From contig PFJA01000174.1 of the NCBI GenBank assembly GCA_002782905.1, forward strand, positions 1 through 21,265: a DNA stretch of 21,265 nt. The letters are read 5' to 3'. Numbering within the stretch: the first letter of the stretch is position 1; each line of letters begins with the position of its first letter. The translations under genes and the position numbers were made by a program. Shown piece after piece: positions 14,601 to 21,265 of this stretch. The notes below the pieces were generated by a model that saw nothing but the letters and a program-made list of their open reading frames with translations, was not told where the DNA came from and made no database searches. The DNA comes from Lysobacterales bacterium CG_4_10_14_3_um_filter_64_11 (GTDB lineage: Bacteria > Pseudomonadota > Gammaproteobacteria > Xanthomonadales > Xanthomonadaceae).

Positions 14601-15683
14601 ATGAAATTCGTCGACGAAGCTGAAATTACTGTCATCGCCGGTAACGGCGGCAATGGCTGCGCCAGCTTTCGCCGCGAGAAGTTCATTCCGCTGGGTGGCC
14701 CCAACGGCGGTGATGGTGGCAATGGCGGCAGTGTCTGGGTCAAGGCCGACGAGAATCTCAATACGTTGGTCGATTTTCGTCACCAGCGCCAGTTCCGCGC
14801 CGAGCGCGGTGAAAACGGCATGAGTAGCCAGAAATATGGCCGTTCTGGCGTTGACGTGGTGATCCGGGTGCCGGTCGGTACCCTGGTCTACAACGTCGCC
14901 ACCGATGAAGTGATCGGCGATCTCACCGAACACGGGCAAACCGTGCTGGTGGCACAGGGCGGCCAGGGTGGATTGGGCAACATGCACTTCAAAAGTTCGG
15001 TCAACCGCGCGCCGCGCAAGGCGACCGCCGGTACCGACGGCGATGAGCGCGATATCCGTTTTGAGCTGAAACTGCTCGCCGATGTCGGCTTGCTCGGCTT
15101 CCCCAATGCCGGCAAATCGACATTGATCCGCGCGGTATCGGCGGCCACGCCCAAGGTGGCCGACTACCCGTTTACCACGCTGTATCCGAATCTTGGCGTG
15201 GTGCGCATCGAGACTGACCGCAGCTTCGTGATTGCCGATATCCCGGGTTTGATCGAAGGCGCGGCCGATGGCGCCGGGCTTGGCGCGCTGTTTCTGCGCC
15301 ACATCCAGCGCACCCGTCTGTTGCTGCACCTGGTTGATTTGTCGCCGCTGGACGAAGAGATCGATCCCGCGACCCAGGTGCGTGCGATCGAGCGCGAGTT
15401 GCAGCGCTTCGATGCCAATCTGCTGGCCAAACCACGTTGGTTGGTCTTCAACAAAGCGGATCTGCTGGCCGAAGAGGAACGGCAGCAGCGGGCGCAGGCG
15501 GTGGTCGATGCGTTGGGCTGGACGCAGCCTTGGTTTGTGGTGTCGGCACTGGCACGCGACGGCACCTGGCCGGTGATGTTGCAAACGATGGCATTTCTCG
15601 ATGCCATGCGCACCGAGGCCGATGAGCAACGCGCCGAACTGGCACACGCGCAAGCCAACCCTCCGGCACCGCGGGGCGAGTAA
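14601..15683 (+). CDS. obgE: Obg GTPase (ribosome assembly, stringent response)
   Basis: This essential GTPase acts in 50S maturation and growth control. The 360-residue protein has the glycine-rich Obg fold first ('MKFVDEAEITVIAGNGGNGC', 'GGDGGNGGSV', to about residue 158). The G domain follows: P-loop GFPNAGKS (166-173), switch II DIPGLIEGA (from 213), NKAD (284-287) and SAL (from 315). The C-terminus is a short charged tail without the extra domain of Gram-positive Obg. The ATG at 14601 gives the conserved family start, yet no Shine-Dalgarno sequence precedes it ('CCGGTCCCCACGCAT'). It lies directly behind a MITE-like repeat and the rpmA terminator, so it needs its own promoter, which I cannot place. 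Confidence 0.98.
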   Translation: MKFVDEAEITVIAGNGGNGCASFRREKFIPLGGPNGGDGGNGGSVWVKADENLNTLVDFRHQRQFRAERGENGMSSQKYGRSGVDVVIRVPVGTLVYNVATDEVIGDLTEHGQTVLVAQGGQGGLGNMHFKSSVNRAPRKATAGTDGDERDIRFELKLLADVGLLGFPNAGKSTLIRAVSAATPKVADYPFTTLYPNLGVVRIETDRSFVIADIPGLIEGAADGAGLGALFLRHIQRTRLLLHLVDLSPLDEEIDPATQVRAIERELQRFDANLLAKPRWLVFNKADLLAEEERQQRAQAVVDALGWTQPWFVVSALARDGTWPVMLQTMAFLDAMRTEADEQRAELAHAQANPPAPRGE

Positions 15684-15694
15684 TTGCAAGGCAC

Positions 15695-15721
15695 AAAAAA
15701 GCCGGCGCGAGCCGGCTTTTT
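15695..15721. terminator. Bidirectional terminator between obgE and rpsT
   Basis: AAAAAAGCCGGC (15695-15706) and GCCGGCTTTTT (15711-15721) enclose a GCGA tetraloop. The stem has a T-run on both strands, so it can end the obgE transcript on the plus strand and rpsT on the minus strand. Confidence 0.92.
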
Positions 15722-15770
15722 GCTGCTGCGAAGACGCAAGCGCGCAGGCGGCATCGCCCGCATGCTCGTA

Positions 15771-16043
15771 TCAGGCGGCGGTCTTGAGCGCCTTGATCCG
15801 CGCATTGACGCGGCTCTTGTGACGCGACGCCTTGTTGCGATGGATCAGGCCGCGGCTGGAATAGCGATCCAGAATCGGCTCGGCAATCTTGTAGGCGGCT
15901 TCAGCGGCAGCCACGTCCTTCGCTTCGATGGCCTTGAGGACCTTCTTGACGGCGGTACGCAGCATCGAGCGCGCACTGGCGTTGCGGCCGCGGCGGACCT
16001 CTGCCTGCTTGGCGCGCTTCTTGGCGGACTTGATGTTGGCCAC
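15771..16043 (-). CDS. rpsT: Ribosomal protein bS20, GTG start
   Basis: This 30S protein of 90 residues begins (after GTG) 'ANIKSAKKRAKQAEVRRGRN' and contains the typical 'SMLRTAVKKVLKAIEAKD' and 'GLIHRNKASRHKSRVNARIK' helices. The initiation codon is GTG at 16043, with AGGAG (16055 to 16051) 7 bases upstream, a clear ribosome-binding site. E. coli rpsT also uses a rare start (UUG), linked to S20 autoregulation of its own translation, so the non-ATG start may matter here too. It is transcribed alone from a good sigma-70 promoter. Confidence 0.98.
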   Translation of the reverse strand: MANIKSAKKRAKQAEVRRGRNASARSMLRTAVKKVLKAIEAKDVAAAEAAYKIAEPILDRYSSRGLIHRNKASRHKSRVNARIKALKTAA

Positions 16044-16087
16044 GGTGGTGCTCCTGAAATGATGCGGGTGCGGGATAAGAACCGCTA

Positions 16088-16116
16088 ATTATGATCCGTG
16101 CGATGCGCTGAGTCAA
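16088..16116 (-). promoter_or_regulatory. Sigma-70 promoter of rpsT
   Basis: On the minus strand TTGACT (16116 to 16111) and CATAAT (16093 to 16088) are separated by 17 bases. Transcription would start near 16081, leaving a leader of about 38 bases before the GTG start. Confidence 0.85.
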
Positions 16117-16500
16117 TGCGACGATGCCACCCGTTGCGCATGCCGTTGCCCGCAGGGTTTCTGCTCGTGTGCGAGCACGCCCGCGCGCGACGTCGTTGGC
16201 GAGCGTGTTGCGCTGGCAGGCCAGCTACCACGAGCCAAAGCCTTCAGCGCCCACTTTTGTGAGCGTACCCCGGATCAGGTCTGCGAAGTGCCGATTCGGG
16301 GCAGGCCATGTGGGCGGCAGAAGGGACAGACAGGGCAAGGTCGCACGCCGCATCGTGCCCGCAATTGGCCACAAGTGAGAGGCAACGGTGTGCTGTAATG
16401 CCGCCATCGTTCGTTGATGCCGGCGTTGATCGGCTGGATGGTTGCGGGGAATGGGGATGCACATGTCATGCGCGGCGCCGCGCGCCGCTGGGAGATCGCA
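16117..16500. other. Gene-free spacer between rpsT and murJ
   Basis: No gene is convincing in this stretch of 384 bases. A 6-bp hairpin TGCTCG-TGTG-CGAGCA lies at 16162-16177. TGTAAT (16394-16399) could be a -10 for murJ, but no -35 sits at a good distance. GGGAG at 16490-16494 is the murJ ribosome-binding site. Confidence 0.4.
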
Positions 16501-18072
16501 ATGAGCAGCGCGCCGCCGCAGCCATCCGGGCTGCTGCGCTCGACCGCCGTATTCAGCGCGATGACGCTGTTGTCGCGGTTGGCCGGCTTTGCCCGCGACA
16601 TGCTGCAAGCCAGCCTGTTCGGGGTGTCCGCGGCAATGGACGCATTCGTCATCGCCTACCGCATCCCCAACTACCTGCGCCGGATCTTTGCCGAGGGTTC
16701 GTTCGCCTCGGCGTTCGTGCCGGTGTTCAACGACATCAAGCAGCGTGGCGACGCGGTCGCGCTCAAGGACTTTCTCGACCACGTCGCCGGTGCGCTGTGT
16801 GCGGTGGTGTTGTTGGTCACTGGCGTCGGCGTGCTGCTGGCGCCGTGGGTGGTTACGCTGATGGCGCCCGGCACGCTGGATGAACCGGAGAAGCACGCGC
16901 TGACCGCGCAGATGCTGCGCATCGTGTTTCCCTACCTGCTGTTCATTTCGATGACGGCGCTGGCCGGCGCCGTGCTCAACAGTTTCCGCCAATTTGCGCT
17001 GCCGGCGGTGACGCCGGTACTGCACAACGTGATGGTGATTGCCGCGATGCTGTGGCTGGCGCCGCATTTTTCAGTGCCGCCCAAAGCGCTGGCCTGGGGT
17101 GTGTTGGCAGCCGGCCTGGTGCAGCTGGCGTTGCTGTGGCCAGCAATGGGCCGGCTTGGCCTGGCACCGCGATTGCGGCTCGATTTCCAGCATGCCGGGG
17201 TGCGGCGGGTGTTCACGCTGATGCTGCCAACGCTGTTTTCATCGTCGGTGGCGCAGCTCAATCTGATCGTTGGTACCGCGTTTGCTTCGTTGCTGGCGAC
17301 CGGCAGCCAGACCTGGTTGTACCTGTCCGATCGGCTGATCGAGTTTCCGCTGGGCCTGTTCGGCGTGGCGTTGGGCACGGTGATCCTGCCGCATCTGTCC
17401 AGCCGTTATGCGGCGGTTGATGATACGGGCTATTGCGCGGCGCTGGACTGGGCCTTGCGCACGGTGTTGTTGCTGGCCTTGCCGGCGGCGCTGGGCCTGC
17501 TGCTGCTGGCTGAGCCACTGACTGCCACCATTTACCAGCATGGCCGTTTCACCGCTTTTGACACCCAGATGGCGGCGCTCAGCCTTGCGGCGATGAGTAT
17601 CGGGGTGCCGGGTTTCATGCTGTCGCGGGTATTGCTGGCGGCGTTTTACGCGCGCCAGGACACCCGCACGCCGATGCGTGCGGCCATCGTCACCGTGCTC
17701 GGCAACGTGTCGTTGATGGCGATCATCGTCACGCCATTGTGGGGCTACCAGATTTCCGGCGCCCACGCCGGCATCGCGTTGGCAACCGGTCTGGCGGGCC
17801 TGATCAATCCGTGGCTGCTGTGGCGGGCGCTGCGCCGGCAAGGCGTGTATCGCGCCAGTGCCGGCTGGGGCTGGCATCTGACCCGGCTGCTGCTGGCCTG
17901 CGCGGCGATGGCGGCGGTGCTGTGGTTGGCGCGTGGCGTGGGCGAGTGGGGCGAACTGCATGGTATGGCGCGTTGGGGCATGGCGCTGTTGACCGTTGCG
18001 GCAGGCGCCGCGACGTATGGCGCGACGTTGCTGGCGCTGGGTTGGCGGCCCTCGGAATTGCGCCATCGTTAG
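16501..18072 (+). CDS. murJ: Lipid II flippase MurJ (MviN)
   Basis: MurJ moves lipid II across the inner membrane for peptidoglycan synthesis. The 523-residue, strongly hydrophobic protein fits the 14-helix MOP-superfamily fold. 'SRLAGFARDMLQASLFG', 'AMDAFVIAYRIPNYLRRIFA' and 'EGSFASAFVPVF' match the E. coli start region, including the essential Arg and Asp that line the cavity. ATG 16501 begins 'MSSAPPQPSGLLRSTAVFSA', with GGGAG 6 bases upstream; earlier in-frame ATGs at 16414 and 16417 would add a charged extension and are rejected. It heads the murJ-ribF-ileS series typical of gammaproteobacteria, with 54 bp to ribF. Confidence 0.98.
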   Translation: MSSAPPQPSGLLRSTAVFSAMTLLSRLAGFARDMLQASLFGVSAAMDAFVIAYRIPNYLRRIFAEGSFASAFVPVFNDIKQRGDAVALKDFLDHVAGALCAVVLLVTGVGVLLAPWVVTLMAPGTLDEPEKHALTAQMLRIVFPYLLFISMTALAGAVLNSFRQFALPAVTPVLHNVMVIAAMLWLAPHFSVPPKALAWGVLAAGLVQLALLWPAMGRLGLAPRLRLDFQHAGVRRVFTLMLPTLFSSSVAQLNLIVGTAFASLLATGSQTWLYLSDRLIEFPLGLFGVALGTVILPHLSSRYAAVDDTGYCAALDWALRTVLLLALPAALGLLLLAEPLTATIYQHGRFTAFDTQMAALSLAAMSIGVPGFMLSRVLLAAFYARQDTRTPMRAAIVTVLGNVSLMAIIVTPLWGYQISGAHAGIALATGLAGLINPWLLWRALRRQGVYRASAGWGWHLTRLLLACAAMAAVLWLARGVGEWGELHGMARWGMALLTVAAGAATYGATLLALGWRPSELRHR

Positions 18073-18113
18073 GGATGGCTGTGCCGTACGGCCCGCGTGC
18101 TTGCGCTGCCCGC

Positions 18114-18119
18114 TATACT
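18114..18119 (+). promoter_or_regulatory. Candidate -10 element giving a leaderless ribF mRNA
   Basis: TATACT ends 7 bases before the GTG at 18127, so transcription would begin at or next to the start codon. There is no good -35 (GCCCGC at 18091-18096) and no Shine-Dalgarno sequence. Transcript read-through from murJ is also possible. Confidence 0.45.
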
Positions 18120-18126
18120 TGTCGCG

Positions 18127-19095
18127 GTGAGCAGGCTTTTTCGAGACGTCCAAGGCGGGTTGTTGTGCCCGCACGGTAGCGTGGTCTGCATCGGCGCCTT
18201 CGATGGCCTGCATTTGGGGCATCAGGCGTTGGTGGGCCGCGCTCGTGCGCGTGCGCGGGAATTGGGCTGCGCCAGTGCCGTGCTCAGCTTCGAGCCACTG
18301 CCGCGCGAGTTTTTTGCCCATGGCGCCGCACCGGCGCGGCTGTTGTTGCCAGCCGCACGCATCCACGGCCTGACCAAACTTGGTATCGACGTGATCGGCA
18401 TGCTGCGCTTCAACACCCGGCTGGCGGCGATGTCGGCGCAGGCATTTGTCGAGTCGCTGCTGGTGCGGCGGCTGGGCGCACGCGAAGTGTGGGTGGGGCC
18501 AGGCTTTCGCTTCGGCCACGGCCGCGAGGGCGATCTGGCCCTGCTGCAATCGCTGGGCAAGCAGCATGCTTTCACGGCCACTGCCATCGCGCCGGTGGCA
18601 CTTGCCGGCGAGCGGGTTTCCGCCAGCCGTATCCGCGATGCTCTGGCAGCCGGTGATCTGGCTGGCGCAGCGCGCTTGCTGGGCCGGCCTTACCGCATCG
18701 AGGGGCGGGTGGTACGCGGTGCGCAGTTGGGTCGCAAGCTGGGTTACCCCACCGCCAATATTCGCCTGGGTGGGCGGATGCCGGCGCTGGCGGGCATTTT
18801 CGCTACCCGCGTGCATGGTGTGGGTGGGGTGCCGCGGGCCAGCGTCGCCAGCCTGGGCACGCGGCCCACCGTACACGGCAGCGAGCCCCTGCTCGAAGCG
18901 CATCTGTTCGACTTCGAAGGCGATTTGTACGGTCAACGGATCGGCGTGGAGTTTGTGCACAAGCTGCGCGATGAGCAGGCATTTGCCGATCTGCCGGCAT
19001 TGGTGGCACAGATGGACATCGATGCCCGCCGTGCCCGCGAGATACTGCAAGATTGCACCGACCCGAATACCCCTGTCAGGAAACAACCCGCGTGA
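18127..19095 (+). CDS. ribF: Bifunctional riboflavin kinase / FMN adenylyltransferase
   Basis: The enzyme phosphorylates riboflavin to FMN and then adenylates FMN to FAD. The 322-residue protein has an N-terminal adenylyltransferase domain with 'GAFDGLHLGHQAL' (HLGH at 29-32) and 'VSASRIRDALAAGD'. The C-terminal kinase domain has 'GRKLGYPTANI' (about 203-212), 'LGTRPTV' and 'HLFDFEGDLYGQ'. I chose GTG 18127 ('MSRLFRDVQGG') because it matches the family's usual beginning; the in-frame GTG at 18097 would add ten residues overlapping the -10 region. No Shine-Dalgarno sequence is visible before 18127, and the nearby TATACT suggests a leaderless message. Its last four bases (GTGA) overlap the ileS start, a translational-coupling arrangement. 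Confidence 0.96.
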   Translation: MSRLFRDVQGGLLCPHGSVVCIGAFDGLHLGHQALVGRARARARELGCASAVLSFEPLPREFFAHGAAPARLLLPAARIHGLTKLGIDVIGMLRFNTRLAAMSAQAFVESLLVRRLGAREVWVGPGFRFGHGREGDLALLQSLGKQHAFTATAIAPVALAGERVSASRIRDALAAGDLAGAARLLGRPYRIEGRVVRGAQLGRKLGYPTANIRLGGRMPALAGIFATRVHGVGGVPRASVASLGTRPTVHGSEPLLEAHLFDFEGDLYGQRIGVEFVHKLRDEQAFADLPALVAQMDIDARRAREILQDCTDPNTPVRKQPA

Positions 19096-21265
19096 GCCGA
19101 GACTACAAACACACCATCCATCTGCCGCAGACCGAGTTTGCGATGCGTGGCGACCTGCCCAAGCGCGAACCCATCGCCCTGCAGCGCTGGCAGAGCGAAG
19201 ACCTTTACGCGGCGGTGCGTGCCAACAGCGCCGGGCGCCCGAGTTTTGTGCTGCACGATGGCCCACCGTACGCCAATGGCGCGATTCACATCGGCCATGC
19301 GGTCAACAAGGTGCTCAAGGATATCGTGGTCAAATCGCGGCTGCTGGCCGGTTTTGATGCGCCCTATGTACCGGGTTGGGATTGCCATGGGCTGCCGATC
19401 GAAGTGGCGGTGGAGAAGAAATTCGGCAAGGTCGGCGACACGCTCGATGCCGCCGCATTTCGCGGCAAGTGCCGCGAGTATGCGAGTGAGCAGATCGCCG
19501 GGCAATCGCGGGATTTTCAGCGGTTGGGCGTGCTCGGCGACTGGCAGCGGCCTTATCGCACCATGGATTTCGCCTTCGAGGCGGACATGCTGCGTGCGTT
19601 GGCCAAGGTGATCGAGCGCGGCCATCTGGCGCGCGGTGTCAAGCCGGTGCATTGGTGCTTTGACTGCGGCTCGGCACTGGCCGAGGCCGAGATCGAATAC
19701 GCCGACAAGGTGTCGCCAGCGGTGGATGTCGCCTATGACGCAGTCGATCCGTCAGCCTTGGCGGCAGTGTTTGGCGCGGACCCGGGCAACGCGATCGTCA
19801 GTGTACCGATCTGGACGACCACGCCGTGGACACTGCCCGCCAGCTTGGCGGTGACGCTCGGCGCCGAGTTCGATTACCTGCTGGTACGCGGCCCGGCGCG
19901 GCATGGCCAGGCGGTGCTGCTGGTGCTGGCGCAGGACCTGGCCGAGGCTGCCTTGCAGCGTTATGGGGTAACCACCCTCGATGTGCTGGGCCGTGCCAAG
20001 GGCGCCGCGCTGGAAGGCTTGCAGTTGCGGCATCCGTTCTACGATCGCATCGTGCCGGTGATTCTTGGCGAGCACGTTACCACGGACGCTGGTACCGGCG
20101 CGGTGCATACCGCACCGGGCCACGGCCAGGAAGATTTCGTGGTCGGCCAGAAATACGGACTGGACGTGCTCAATCCGATCGATGGCCGTGGCGTGTTTTT
20201 GCCAAACACCGAATTGTTCGCCGGCCAATACATCTGGAAAGCCAACGATACCATCGCCGCGCTGCTCGCCGAGCGCGGCATGCTGCTGGCGCTGGAGAAG
20301 ATCACGCACAGTTACCCGCATTGCTGGCGGCACAAATCGCCGGTGGCCTTTCGCGCCACCCCGCAGTGGTTCATCGCGATGGAACAGGCCGGTTTGCGCC
20401 GCGACGCACTGGCGGCGATCAAGACCGTGCGCTGGGTGCCGGAGTGGGGCGAAGCGCGGATCACCGGCATGATCGCCGGCCGTCCGGACTGGTGCATCAG
20501 CCGGCAGCGCACCTGGGGCGTGCCGATCGCGTTGTTCATCCACCGCGAAACCGGTGAACCGCACCCACGCAGTGTTGAGCTGATGCGCTTGGTGGCGGAT
20601 CGCGTTGCGCACGAGGGTGTCGATTGCTGGTACGCGCTGGACGCCGCCGAGTGGCTGGGCAAAGAGGCAGCGCAGTACGACAAGGTCAGCGACATTCTCG
20701 ATGTCTGGTTCGATTCGGGTGTCACCCATGAAGCCGTGCTCGCCGCGCATCCCGAGCAGGGGCTGAGCAAGCCGGCTGACCTGTATCTCGAAGGTTCCGA
20801 TCAGCACCGTGGCTGGTTCCACAGCTCACTGTTGACCGGCGTGGCGATGGATGGCGCGGCGCCGTATCGGCAGGTGTTGACACACGGCTTCGTGGTCGAT
20901 GGCAACGGCCGCAAGATGTCGAAGTCGGTTGGCAACGTAGTCGAGCCACAAAAGGTGATCGACCAGATGGGCGCGGATGTGCTGCGGCTGTGGATTGCCG
21001 GCGCCGATTATCGCGACGAAATGTCGGTTTCCGATGACATCCTCAAGCGTTCCGGTGATGCCTATCGCCGCATCCGCAATACCGCGCGTTTTTTGCTCGG
21101 CAATCTGCACGGGTTCGATCCGGCGCGCGATCAGGTGCCGCACGCCGACCTGCTGCTGCTCGATCAGTGGGCCGTGCATCGCGCCCACGAATTGCAGGCG
21201 CAGATCTGCGCTGCCTACGAGCGCTACGATTTCGCCGAGGTAGTGCAGCGGCTGAACAACTTCTG
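19092..21265 (+). CDS. ileS: Isoleucyl-tRNA synthetase (3' end cut off by window)
   Basis: This class I synthetase charges tRNA(Ile) and edits misactivated valine. GTG 19092 overlaps the ribF stop as GTGA and yields 'MSRDYKHTIHLPQTEFAMRG'. The frame stays open to the window end (724 codons), so about 200 residues of the anticodon-binding and zinc region are missing. Visible motifs are HIGH (66-69), 'PGWDCHGLPIE', the editing-domain motifs 'TTTPWTLPAS' (from 242) and 'GTGAVHTAPGHGQEDF' (from 334, with the expected editing Asp near 348), 'DVWFDSG', and KMSKS (608-612). It is the eubacterial type, with the order murJ-ribF-ileS shared by related genera. Confidence 0.98.
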   Translation, partial: MSRDYKHTIHLPQTEFAMRGDLPKREPIALQRWQSEDLYAAVRANSAGRPSFVLHDGPPYANGAIHIGHAVNKVLKDIVVKSRLLAGFDAPYVPGWDCHGLPIEVAVEKKFGKVGDTLDAAAFRGKCREYASEQIAGQSRDFQRLGVLGDWQRPYRTMDFAFEADMLRALAKVIERGHLARGVKPVHWCFDCGSALAEAEIEYADKVSPAVDVAYDAVDPSALAAVFGADPGNAIVSVPIWTTTPWTLPASLAVTLGAEFDYLLVRGPARHGQAVLLVLAQDLAEAALQRYGVTTLDVLGRAKGAALEGLQLRHPFYDRIVPVILGEHVTTDAGTGAVHTAPGHGQEDFVVGQKYGLDVLNPIDGRGVFLPNTELFAGQYIWKANDTIAALLAERGMLLALEKITHSYPHCWRHKSPVAFRATPQWFIAMEQAGLRRDALAAIKTVRWVPEWGEARITGMIAGRPDWCISRQRTWGVPIALFIHRETGEPHPRSVELMRLVADRVAHEGVDCWYALDAAEWLGKEAAQYDKVSDILDVWFDSGVTHEAVLAAHPEQGLSKPADLYLEGSDQHRGWFHSSLLTGVAMDGAAPYRQVLTHGFVVDGNGRKMSKSVGNVVEPQKVIDQMGADVLRLWIAGADYRDEMSVSDDILKRSGDAYRRIRNTARFLLGNLHGFDPARDQVPHADLLLLDQWAVHRAHELQAQICAAYERYDFAEVVQRLNNF

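Noticed and set aside
18097..18126. GTG at 18097 as the ribF start
   Set aside because: It would translate through the TATACT box and adds residues not usual in the family; GTG 18127 gives the typical beginning.
17239..19266. Minus-strand open frame of 675 codons opposite murJ and ribF
   Set aside because: Antisense to two well-supported genes; low-complexity Gln/Arg-rich translation typical of shadow frames.

Overview
The window looks like a chromosomal segment of a gammaproteobacterium of the Xanthomonadales (Lysobacterales) type. The reasons are the GC-rich sequence and the core gene order rplU-rpmA-obgE, convergent rpsT, then murJ-ribF-ileS. Intergenic repeats of the dispersed-palindrome and 'CTCGGGA' tandem kinds, which I associate with that group, point the same way. 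The placement is inference from gene order and repeat style, not a database match.

Layout. (1) 1-2329: an AraC-family regulator (minus strand, 3' end cut off by the window edge) is divergent from a canonical AlkB alkane 1-monooxygenase. (2) 2330-2980: a 650-base gene-free stretch with a dispersed palindrome, a long inverted repeat and a very strong 19-pair hairpin in front of the next gene. (3) 2981-7426: three same-strand, closely spaced genes, all with export signals. They encode a Tat-type multicopper oxidase, a small thioredoxin/SCO-fold-like protein without the SCO cysteine pair, and a 643-residue secreted protein that I do not recognise. A strong terminator follows. (4) 7613-12303: a CusB-like adaptor with a Cys/Met/His metal-binding module, then a CusA-type heavy-metal RND pump that keeps the three copper methionines. 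A dispersed repeat lies between the two genes. (5) 12350-13436: divergent peroxiredoxin and Hsp20 genes, with a consensus sigma-32 promoter before hsp20 and an 8-bp dyad before the peroxiredoxin gene. (6) 13735-21265: the housekeeping block rplU, rpmA, obgE, rpsT (minus), murJ, ribF and ileS (cut at the window end).

How the genes may work together. Regions 3 and 4 make a copper-centred envelope module: a periplasmic copper oxidase, an accessory redox-fold protein, an orphan secreted partner, and Cu(I)/Ag(I)-type efflux parts. The oxidase-SCO-like-orphan trio is the best candidate for an undescribed system, because the gene order, shared export and terminator argue for one transcription unit while two of its three members lack a clear assigned function. 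The rest is largely conserved physiology with some regulatory detail: sigma-32 and sigma-70 promoters, a probably leaderless GTG start for ribF, a GTG start for rpsT, and a MITE-like inverted repeat separating rpmA from obgE.
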